A stretch of DNA of 64,000 bases, taken from contig JANWIP010000006.1 of NCBI GenBank assembly GCA_025449845.1, forward strand, positions 1 to 64,000, given 5' to 3'. Source of the DNA: Solirubrobacteraceae bacterium (GTDB lineage Bacteria; Actinomycetota; Thermoleophilia; Solirubrobacterales; Solirubrobacteraceae). A program made the position numbers and the translations under genes. The notes beneath the pieces are model-generated. The model made no database searches, was not told where the DNA came from, and saw only the letters and a list, made by a program, of their open reading frames with translations. This document shows, piece by piece, positions 32,341 through 39,411 of this stretch (within the stretch, counting starts at the first letter, position 1; every line of letters begins with the position of its first letter).

Positions 32341-32370
32341 TTGACCCAGAACGTCTAGCAGTCTTACAAT
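32341..32370 (+). promoter_or_regulatory. Promoter of the helicase gene
   Basis: TTGACC (32341-32346), an 18-bp spacer and TACAAT (32365-32370) form a good vegetative promoter 31 bases before ATG 32401. Confidence 0.6.
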
Positions 32371-32400
32371 GAGAGTGCTAATAAAGTGGACGAGGGCATA

Positions 32401-34443
32401 ATGCATGACGATCACAGTGTTCCTTGGCAGCAAGATGTACGCGGTACACAAGTTTTACCGCTGATCAATGACGACCATCCGGTACTTCGCGTAGCCGCCG
32501 GACCTGGCACTGGGAAGACATTTGGTCTTAGGAAGCGTGTGCTTCGGCTCCTTCACCCAGATGGTCTTGGCGCTACTCCGAGCCGCGTTCTTGTTTGCGC
32601 TTTTAACCGCGTCATAGCGGCCGATTTGCGTCAGGAGATAGAGGCGGAGCTAGAGCCTTACGGCTTGGAGTCACCGATAGTCACGACTGTGCATGGTTTG
32701 GCCGGACGGCTGGCGACCACCCCACCCCGCTATCTACTGCCGCAGGAGACCGAAGCCATGATTTACGATATTCGCAACGCGCACCCTGAACTCGATGCAC
32801 ACTATGACCATAAGCAAGCACGAATGATGAGAGCCTTACGCGAACATGAGGCGGGCATAGACGACCATACCGCCCTTGGCCAAGCGGTGCGTTATTGGCT
32901 TACGGCTCACGGTGCCGCACTAGTTGGTGATCTGCCTCGTCGCATTGAGGCACAACTGCGTGGCGGCGACTTCAGTGAGCATAGGTATGATCATATTATA
33001 ATTGATGAGTTTCAGGATCTCACTGAGACTGAGGCCAAGCTCGTGCTTGGTCTTCGCGCGGACGGCAGCCAAGTAGTTGCACTTGGTGATAAGAAGCAGT
33101 CCATCTATGCTTTTCGCGGCAATGAAGGTTACGGTCTCGATGCGTTACCGCAACTGGTCAATACGTCAATTGCTGACAGCCCGATGGATGAGTGCCAGCG
33201 GTGTCCATCAGAGATTGTTTTGCTTGCGAACGACGTAATGGCTATCTACCATGAGCCTCTACGCGACGTTCGTGGCAGTGGTGGCCAGGTACACCGGATT
33301 CACTTCAGGACGCCGGAGGATGAACACAGACGCTTATCGGAAGAAATCGTAAGAGTCTTTCGCGCGCGACCCGATGGCAAACATCTCGTCCTAGTAACAC
33401 GTCGCAAGTGGGGCTATAACATTCGTAATACAATCCGAGAAATTGATAATCAGATTCGAGCTCAGACGGTATTTTCTGAGGATGTATTAGAGACGTGGCC
33501 TGCACGCGAGGCATTTATCTTCTTTTCAGTTGTAGCTGATCCGAACGATGCCGCAACCCTGCGTGACTGGGTTTCCTACAAGGAGCCCGATGCGGAGGGT
33601 AAGATGTGGAAGGCGCCAAAGCGGAATACGGAGGCCTATGCAAATCTTCGATCGGAGCGGGGTGTACTTAACGTCACGAAGGCTCTTGAAGTGGCTGGTC
33701 TCCGCGAGAGTGATCTTGTCGGTGGCGGAAGACGAAATATACTCCGTCGACTACAGCGCCTCAAGGCTCTTTTAGAAGAACTCCCGACCACAGAGGAACC
33801 CGGCAGTTTGGTTGCACATATTTTTGATCCTGATCGATGGATTGTGGAGAGTTCGGCGGAACCCGACCTTGCACGAGATGACATTGAGAGGCTCCGGCAG
33901 GAAGCCGAGCGTATGCTACAAGAACAGGATGAGAATGTAGAGCTAACATTGAAATCGTTAGCTCAAAAGCTGAGATACCGAATCTCGATCCGCGAGCCGC
34001 TCGGACAAGAGGAAGAACAACCTGATATTCAGATTGTGACACTGTGGGGAGCTAAGGGACTAACGGCTGACTTCGTATACATCGTCGGCCTTTGTGACGA
34101 GGCTTTACCTGGACCGTACGACAGAGATAGCACTGGACTAACTGAGGAGGAGCACGAGCTAGAGCAGCTACGGTTGTTGTATGTATCCCTGACGCGGGCA
34201 AAACAGGTGCTTGTGATCTCTCGACCACAAACGATCCTACGAGGCCAAGTTGCGGCACTCGGACTAAAGCGCACGTCTGAGGGATCACAATATCGGCAAC
34301 AGCTCAACCAGTGCCGCTTTTTTGGCGATGTCCCCGCTGCTCACCTACCGACCTCGATCGACGGAGCCCAGTGGTCAGGAATTGAGCTCGACTCAACTGA
34401 GCACAATCTACCCCACCCTACGCCTGAGTTACTACTAGATTAG
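32401..34443 (+). CDS. UvrD/Rep-like superfamily 1 DNA helicase
   Basis: A 680-residue ATP-dependent 3'-5' helicase. Motifs in order are motif I RVAAGPGTGKTFGL, Ia CAFNRVIA, II IIIDEFQDLTETE, III LGDKKQSIYAFRG, IV near LVLVTRRKWGYN, V TLWGAKGLTADFVYIVGL and VI LLYVSLTRAKQVL. It is complete but near the short end for UvrD. It stands alone with its own promoter in the AT-richer cargo half, with no nuclease partner beside it. Repair, element replication or anti-phage defence are all possible. ATG 32401 is chosen over GTG 32386 because the promoter's start site leaves little room for the latter. Confidence 0.85.
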   Translation: MHDDHSVPWQQDVRGTQVLPLINDDHPVLRVAAGPGTGKTFGLRKRVLRLLHPDGLGATPSRVLVCAFNRVIAADLRQEIEAELEPYGLESPIVTTVHGLAGRLATTPPRYLLPQETEAMIYDIRNAHPELDAHYDHKQARMMRALREHEAGIDDHTALGQAVRYWLTAHGAALVGDLPRRIEAQLRGGDFSEHRYDHIIIDEFQDLTETEAKLVLGLRADGSQVVALGDKKQSIYAFRGNEGYGLDALPQLVNTSIADSPMDECQRCPSEIVLLANDVMAIYHEPLRDVRGSGGQVHRIHFRTPEDEHRRLSEEIVRVFRARPDGKHLVLVTRRKWGYNIRNTIREIDNQIRAQTVFSEDVLETWPAREAFIFFSVVADPNDAATLRDWVSYKEPDAEGKMWKAPKRNTEAYANLRSERGVLNVTKALEVAGLRESDLVGGGRRNILRRLQRLKALLEELPTTEEPGSLVAHIFDPDRWIVESSAEPDLARDDIERLRQEAERMLQEQDENVELTLKSLAQKLRYRISIREPLGQEEEQPDIQIVTLWGAKGLTADFVYIVGLCDEALPGPYDRDSTGLTEEEHELEQLRLLYVSLTRAKQVLVISRPQTILRGQVAALGLKRTSEGSQYRQQLNQCRFFGDVPAAHLPTSIDGAQWSGIELDSTEHNLPHPTPELLLD

Positions 34444-34495
34444 CTGCTCACGTCGTACAACAGCCTTGAGCGACGAGCCTGACCGTCGCTTGCAC

Positions 34496-34524
34496 TTGCC
34501 GAAACTAGCGGATCATTATATAAT
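34496..34524 (+). promoter_or_regulatory. Promoter for the second hairpin-leader gene
   Basis: TTGCCG (34496-34501), a 17-bp spacer and a perfect TATAAT (34519-34524) predict a start near 34531. The conserved hairpin begins about 26 bases later, nearly the same distance as in copy 1. Confidence 0.55.
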
Positions 34525-34556
34525 CACTCTCTGAATCCACCTTGGCTCTCCAAGCG

Positions 34557-34609
34557 TGTTTCTGAGCATCAGGCCCGGAAACAAGCAAGATAGCCAAGGA
34601 GGTGCAGAA
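34557..34609 (+). ncRNA. Conserved hairpin leader, copy 2
   Basis: TGTTTCTGA and CCGGAAACA pair over eight positions (one T-G) around the loop GCATCAGGC. AGGAGG (34597-34602) follows after exactly 13 bases, as in the copy at 30543-30596, and ATG 34610 after seven more. The two leaders serve unrelated genes, so the similarity is in the control region and not in the proteins. Confidence 0.6.
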
Positions 34610-35068
34610 ATGGGTGGGCCAGTGGGCACTACGCCGACAGTTCCCGTTGTTTTCCCTCTTGCCATCGACCACGTCAGGTCGTTAGCCGAACTGGTGGCAG
34701 CCGGGAACTACGACTATGTTAACCCCAACATCACCGAGGAGAACTTCCCGATGGTGGCGAGTGAGGTTGTGGTCCAGGTTGCGCTCGTTCACCTCGACAA
34801 CATTGTCGAGAGCGATGACGTCTTAGGCGAACTAGAGCAAATGGGCTTACGCCCCGGCACCATGCGAGAGCTGGCTCATTTCGGTGAGCAGTACCCCAAG
34901 GTGCAACGCCAGTTCCCGGTCGCCGCCCTCGGCTCCGTCTGGACGGCCCCGAACGGTAGCCGCCGCGTTGGTTACCTCTGGGAGGGCATTGTCAGCCGGA
35001 AGCTCAGCCTTGGCTGGTACGACCTCAGGTGGCGTGCGAGCTACCGCTTCTTGGCCTTCCGTAAATAG
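34610..35068 (+). CDS. Hypothetical protein with C-type-lectin-like C-terminus
   Basis: A 152-residue protein. The first half (VRSLAELVAAGNYDYVNPNITEENFPM..SEVVVQVALVHLDN) is followed by 'DDVLGELEQMGLRPGTMRELAHFGEQYPKVQRQFPVAALGSVW'. The ending is strand-rich with many Trp and Tyr (GYLWEG, LSLGWYDLRWRASYRFLAFRK). From memory, proteins with this architecture and a terminal 'RFLAVRK' are common in Patescibacteria (CPR) genomes. The terminal strand also recalls CLec-fold proteins. I saw no reverse transcriptase or template repeat. Function is unknown. Confidence 0.55.
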   Translation: MGGPVGTTPTVPVVFPLAIDHVRSLAELVAAGNYDYVNPNITEENFPMVASEVVVQVALVHLDNIVESDDVLGELEQMGLRPGTMRELAHFGEQYPKVQRQFPVAALGSVWTAPNGSRRVGYLWEGIVSRKLSLGWYDLRWRASYRFLAFRK

Positions 35069-35354
35069 TGCCCCTTCGGCTTCGCGGCTCCATGCTGCCT
35101 CTATCGCTTCGGCGACGGAGGCAGCTGGGGCCGCTCTTTATGTTCTGATGCGAAACTGTGCCCTAATCCCGATAGCCTACGACCTGAACAGTGCCAAGAC
35201 CTCTCGCCGTTGCCTACGGCCCAACGACTCCAGAAGCATTCGCACCAAACCCTCGACCCCGGCTTGACTGTTTCGGTGGCGTCCACCCTGGCGCATCGCC
35301 TCGCCGACTGCCTCCAGGCGCTCCCGAGGCGCCCGGCCGACCCATCGCCGAGCA
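35069..35354. other. Boundary region between second element and chromosome
   Basis: About 290 bp with no gene I can support. Composition changes here from the element's moderate GC to the chromosome's high GC. The right attachment site should lie here or shortly before. I found no copy of the tRNA-Leu 3' end. Confidence 0.4.
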
Positions 35355-36233
35355 CTAGTCTGCGCTGTCCACAAACTCCAGCAGCGGCGCACACAATGCA
35401 GGGGGTGCCACAAGGATGCCCCAGGGCAGGTCCTCGCGCTCGGGCAACTCAAGCACGGCCAGGCCCGCGCCTTCGCAGATGAGCGTGCCCGCCGCGATGT
35501 CCCACGGCTTGACGGTGCGCTCGAAGTAGGCGTCAAAGCGACCCGCCGCCGTCCAGGCGAGGTCGAGCGCGGCGCTGCCGAAGCGGCGGATGTCGCGCAC
35601 ATGCGGGATCAGGCGCGCCAGCACCTTGGCCTGCGCGGCACGCACGCGCGCGTCGTAGGCCAGGCCTGTGGTCACCATCGCGGTGGACAACTCATCGCGC
35701 AGCGGAGAGGTCAGCGCCCGCTCGCCGCTGGGACCCTTGAGCTTGGGGGCCTCACCGCGCACCGCCGTGAACAGCTCCCCCCGGCAAGGGTCATAGATCG
35801 CACCTGCCAGCGAACCCTCCTCGTCCCGCACGGCCACGCTTACGCACCACTGGGGTATGCCGAAGAGGAAGTTGACGGTGCCATCGAGCGGGTCCACCAC
35901 CCAGCGCAGGCCACTGCTGCCCGACTCTCCGCCACTCTCCTCACCGAGGAAGCCGTCCTCGGGCCGTAGCTCGGCGAGCATCGCGCGGATCGCGCGCTCG
36001 GCGGCGAGATCTGCCTCGCTGACGAGGTCAGTCGGAGTGCTCTTGCTCATCACCCCTTGCTGCTCCCCACCCTGAAAGCGCTCCAGCAGCAGCGCGCCGG
36101 CGCCGCGGGCAGCCCGCACGGCAATTTCGCACAGCGCCTGCGGTGAAGGCTCGGCAGTCGCCGAGCCCGCCGCGGCCTCACGATCCTCGTGAGCCTCACT
36201 ACCCTCACGGGCCTCACGATCCTCGCGGCTCAC
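35355..36233 (-). CDS. Inositol-monophosphatase-family phosphatase
   Basis: A 292-residue enzyme of the lithium-sensitive phosphatase fold. Metal-site motifs are visible: GEESGG, WVVDPLDGTVNFLFGIP and, near the C-terminus, KPWDIAAGTLICEGAG. Members hydrolyse inositol-1-phosphate, histidinol phosphate or related sugars; the substrate is not certain. GTG 36233 is chosen because it overlaps the amidase stop as GTGA. The N-terminal 35 residues are a repetitive REDREA/EAHEDREA stretch encoded by imperfect repeats. Confidence 0.9.
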   Translation of the reverse strand: MSREDREAREGSEAHEDREAAAGSATAEPSPQALCEIAVRAARGAGALLLERFQGGEQQGVMSKSTPTDLVSEADLAAERAIRAMLAELRPEDGFLGEESGGESGSSGLRWVVDPLDGTVNFLFGIPQWCVSVAVRDEEGSLAGAIYDPCRGELFTAVRGEAPKLKGPSGERALTSPLRDELSTAMVTTGLAYDARVRAAQAKVLARLIPHVRDIRRFGSAALDLAWTAAGRFDAYFERTVKPWDIAAGTLICEGAGLAVLELPEREDLPWGILVAPPALCAPLLEFVDSAD

Positions 36234-37654
36234 GAGAACAGCGGCGGGCGCTGCTGCGCCCACGGGCGGGCGGCCTCGATCTGCGCCGCCAGCGAAAGCA
36301 GAGTGGCTTCGGCGTTCGGCCGGCCCACGAGCTGTGCGCCACGCGGGAGCCCTTCGGAGTCAAAGCCCGCGGGCACCGAGCAGGCGGGCTGGCCGGTGAC
36401 GTTGAAGGGCCCCAGATGAGGGACCATGGTGGCCGCATCGTTGACGGTCCACAGCCCACCGCGACCCTCCAGGCGCCCGATGCGCGGCGGCGGCGTGGCG
36501 GTGGTGGGAGTCAGCAGCACGTCGTTATCCTCGAGCACCTGATTGATGCGCGCGCGCAACTGCCCCTCCATCGCGCGTGAGCGCTCAAGCAGCGCCGACG
36601 GAATCAGTCCGCCTAGGCGCGCGAGCGTGCGCGAGCGCCGTTCCAGGCGCTCGGGGTGCGCCAGTGAGTAGGCCTCATCATGCAGGCCACGGAAGTAACG
36701 CAGCACCACCGCTGGAAAGGCGGCTGGACCGTAGTCGGGGTCGCGCTCGCTGACCTCGTGGCCGAGCGAGCGCAACAGCTCCGCCAGCTCTTGCGTGGTG
36801 CGCTTGGCCTCAGCATCCACGCGCGAGGGCACGCCGGGCGGTACGCGCGTGGAGAGCGCCACGCGCAGCTTCCCGGGCGGCGTGGCGATGGCCTGCCGGA
36901 AGCTTCCCTGCAACTCCGGCGCATGCTCACGATCGACGGAGGTGGTGCCGGAGATGACGTCGTACATCAGCGCCGAGTCCGCCACCGTGCGGGTGATGGC
37001 GCCGCGCACCGAGAGGCCGTGCCAGGTCTCCGCATGAGGCGCCATCGAGACGCGGCCGCGCTGAGGCTTGAGCCCGAACAGCCCGCACCAGGCCGCGGGG
37101 ATACGGATCGAGCCCGCGCCATCGGAACCAAGACCGGCACCCACCAGGCCCGCGGCCACAGCGGCGCCGGTGCCGCCGCTGGAGCCTCCTGGCGTGTGCT
37201 GCAACTCCCAGGGGTTGCGCGTCGCGCCCCAGGTGGCGGTCTCGGTGAAGTTCCAGGCGCACAGCTCGGGCACGTTGGTCTTGCCGATGATCACCGCGCC
37301 CGCCTCGCGCAGGCGGCGCACCACCTCGGCATCGGCCGCGGCGGGGTCGCCGTAGGCGTTGGTGCCGAGCGCCGTCACCTCGCCGGCCACCTCAATGTCG
37401 TCCTTGACCGCGATCGGCACGCCTAGCAGCGGGCGTTGGGCGGGGGTGGCGCCGGCTCCCCGCCGGGCGTCGGCCTGATCGGCTTCTAGGCGCGCGCGTT
37501 CGCGGAAGACCACACGGAAGGCGTTCAGCATCGGGTCCAGGCGCTGGATGCGCTCCAGGTAGACCTCCAGTAGGTCGCGCGCGGACAGCTCCCCGGCGGC
37601 GATCATCTCGGCCTGACGCGCGACGCCTGCGAAGGCGAGATCGACGGGGTCCAT
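36230..37654 (-). CDS. Amidase-signature-family amidohydrolase
   Basis: A 474-residue enzyme with the Ser-cisSer-Lys triad: Lys in GVPIAVKDDI, cis-Ser in TPGGSSGGTGAAVAAG and nucleophile Ser in GSDGAGSIRIPAAW. Its length is typical. Amidases of this type hydrolyse small amides or act in GatA; GatB/GatC partners are absent here, so a free-standing amidase is more likely. ATG 37654 (MDPVDLAF) is chosen. It is coupled to the phosphatase downstream by GTGA. Confidence 0.92.
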   Translation of the reverse strand: MDPVDLAFAGVARQAEMIAAGELSARDLLEVYLERIQRLDPMLNAFRVVFRERARLEADQADARRGAGATPAQRPLLGVPIAVKDDIEVAGEVTALGTNAYGDPAAADAEVVRRLREAGAVIIGKTNVPELCAWNFTETATWGATRNPWELQHTPGGSSGGTGAAVAAGLVGAGLGSDGAGSIRIPAAWCGLFGLKPQRGRVSMAPHAETWHGLSVRGAITRTVADSALMYDVISGTTSVDREHAPELQGSFRQAIATPPGKLRVALSTRVPPGVPSRVDAEAKRTTQELAELLRSLGHEVSERDPDYGPAAFPAVVLRYFRGLHDEAYSLAHPERLERRSRTLARLGGLIPSALLERSRAMEGQLRARINQVLEDNDVLLTPTTATPPPRIGRLEGRGGLWTVNDAATMVPHLGPFNVTGQPACSVPAGFDSEGLPRGAQLVGRPNAEATLLSLAAQIEAARPWAQQRPPLFS

Positions 37655-38122
37655 GGAGGGAAATCTATTGGAGTGCGGGCGCCCGTGCACGATGGAGGAA
37701 AGGAATGGGAAGGGGAGGGCCGGCAGCCGCGCTCAGACACGCAGGACGCCGCCGCGGGGAGAGGCAGGCCCAGGGGAAGGCCGGCAGCCCCGTCGCGCCG
37801 ACCCGCCCCAGACCGTCAGTCGGAAACAGTTCGGCCTATGTCTCGCGCGAGACCCCAGAGCCGGCGGTTGAGCCATGCTCGCACGAGAACCCCCAGTCGG
37901 CGGTTGAGCCGCGGTCAAGAGGATCGACCGTGCACCGGGCCTTGCGTGGGCCCCGGTCGATGTGTTAGCCCTTGCGCTGTTCAATTGAAAGGCGGTAAAG
38001 CCGTCCAGGGCCTTTCTCGCGTTGCCCCGTCGCGGCGAGCACGCTCGGCGCGCTGGTTGCTTTGAGAGGGCTTCTTGGTCGACGCGTTGGATCCGTCCTC
38101 ATCAAAAAAAGGAGCCCTTGAA
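37655..38122. other. Non-coding gap with short direct repeats
   Basis: About 470 bp without a supported gene. CGGCGGTTGAGCC occurs at 37862-37874 and 37898-37910 inside a 36-bp imperfect duplication that includes CGAGA.CCC. The promoter of the secreted-protein gene at 38123 should lie in the last 100 bases. Confidence 0.45.
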
Positions 38123-39307
38123 ATGACAAGGCTTAAGCTAGCCGTTGGACTCGCGGTCCTGATGTGCGCCTACGGCGCATCTGTCGTCCCTGCCTTCGCG
38201 GTAAGGGAATTTTCAAAAGTTGGGAGTGCTGTCAAAACGACGGACAAAGAAGCAAGTGTCCTGACTGTCAACAGTGTTCCCGTGAGCTGTGCGAACAGCA
38301 GTGGAAAAGGCACGGTAGCCAGCACCACAGCGGTCAAAATCACGGTAACTTTTGAAAAATGCAAAGTCGTCGGGCTCGCAGCGAAAATGACCCCCTGCAC
38401 TTTCACTTTTAACCCAGCCGAAACACTTGCGATAGAAACCGGATGCACCGTGACAGTATCCTCCTGCGAAATCAAAGTTCCCTCGACCAAAACCACACAA
38501 CTTAAATTAGTGGAATACGCCAATTTAAAAGAAGCGGCGGAAGAATCCTTTGAACCGCTCCTGGGTATATATCTGACTGACTTGACATATGAAGCAAATG
38601 CGGGATGCGAAACGCTCGGAGTCAAAAAAGGCACGGAAGGAGTGCTTGAATCTGGCACTACCGAAGAGACGGGCCTTGTTGTCCTAACGGATAAACCGGA
38701 CGAGTACCATGCGGCGGAACATGCCATCAAAGGCAACCCTCCGACTGGTGGGCTTCACATTTTCAATACGGCGGTGAGTGAATTCAAATGCTCAGGCGCC
38801 TCGCTGGACGGATCCGGCCCGACCGGCGGCGTTGGGGCTCCGACATACCCGTCGAGGCCGCACCAGAGCAGGGTCGTCAAGGTGATTATCACCTATACGA
38901 CGTGCACGGACTTTACTTCGGGGGAAGTGGCGACAATCACCGGTAGTCACTGTGCATGGTCGTTCGACGAGCCAGCGGACCTCGCGGAAGAGGCGCCCGA
39001 CGACAAACATGAAACAAAGGTCGGCCTGGTGACGACTGGCGTTCCATTTTCGTGCACATTTGAAATAAAATACGGGACCCCCGCATGTGTAATCGTGATT
39101 ACGTCCCCGACAAATGAAAGTCTCAGCAAAGTTTCGTTCTTGAACATCGCGAACAACAAGCTGGAAGCCAAATTTGAAGTGGCAGGCATAAAGTACGTAG
39201 GAGGCACCAACTGCAGGGGAATGGACAAAGGAACCCAGTTCAACGGTAAATACAAAGGTATCGAGAAGCTGGAAAGCAAAGGTGGGAGCTACATGTTCAT
39301 AACCTGA
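38123..39307 (+). CDS. Secreted Cys-containing protein of unknown function
   Basis: A 394-residue protein with a Sec signal peptide (MTRLKLAVGLAVLMCAYGASVVPAFA, cleavage after AFA expected). The mature part is strand-rich, rich in Thr, Val and Lys, and has about a dozen Cys that would suit extracytoplasmic disulfides (compare the DsbA/VKOR pair at 11.4 kb). It looks like two related halves, each with 'F.C..A' and 'Y..C' strands. AAAGGAG precedes ATG 38123. The gene uses AAA and GAA far more than its neighbours, suggesting different expression or acquisition. Confidence 0.75.
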   Translation: MTRLKLAVGLAVLMCAYGASVVPAFAVREFSKVGSAVKTTDKEASVLTVNSVPVSCANSSGKGTVASTTAVKITVTFEKCKVVGLAAKMTPCTFTFNPAETLAIETGCTVTVSSCEIKVPSTKTTQLKLVEYANLKEAAEESFEPLLGIYLTDLTYEANAGCETLGVKKGTEGVLESGTTEETGLVVLTDKPDEYHAAEHAIKGNPPTGGLHIFNTAVSEFKCSGASLDGSGPTGGVGAPTYPSRPHQSRVVKVIITYTTCTDFTSGEVATITGSHCAWSFDEPADLAEEAPDDKHETKVGLVTTGVPFSCTFEIKYGTPACVIVITSPTNESLSKVSFLNIANNKLEAKFEVAGIKYVGGTNCRGMDKGTQFNGKYKGIEKLESKGGSYMFIT

Positions 39308-39411
39308 CCCGGAGAACGCAGCCACCCGAAGCTGGGCCATCCGTGAACGCGAAGGCCCGATTGGTCTCACACCGGCCGATTGGGCCTTTGCTCCAGCTCC
39401 TGCGATCTCCG

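Larger units (their letters stand above)
21857..35068. mobile_element. About 13-kb integrative element beside tRNA-Leu(TAG), right end not located
   Basis: The region starts at the 3' end of tRNA-Leu(TAG) with a serine recombinase. It then has a minus-strand run of mobility genes (resolvase-like protein, methyltransferase, replication-relaxation protein, TraG/VirD4-like ATPase, five very small genes) up to 29.8 kb. A plus-strand cargo half follows, with lower GC and many AT-rich codons. Housekeeping-type genes resume at 35355. I looked for a second copy of the tRNA end and found none, which can be normal for serine recombinases because their core sites may be only a few bases. No relaxase was recognised. 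The right boundary is between about 35069 and 35354. Confidence 0.75.

Noticed and set aside
34610-35068. Diversity-generating retroelement
   Set aside because: The cargo protein's ending recalls lectin-like targets, but no reverse transcriptase, template repeat or variable repeat was found in the window.
35245-35265. Right attachment site of the second element
   Set aside because: CAAACCCT near 35247 matches a stretch after tRNA-Leu, but the similarity fades within 8 bases and is no better than chance.
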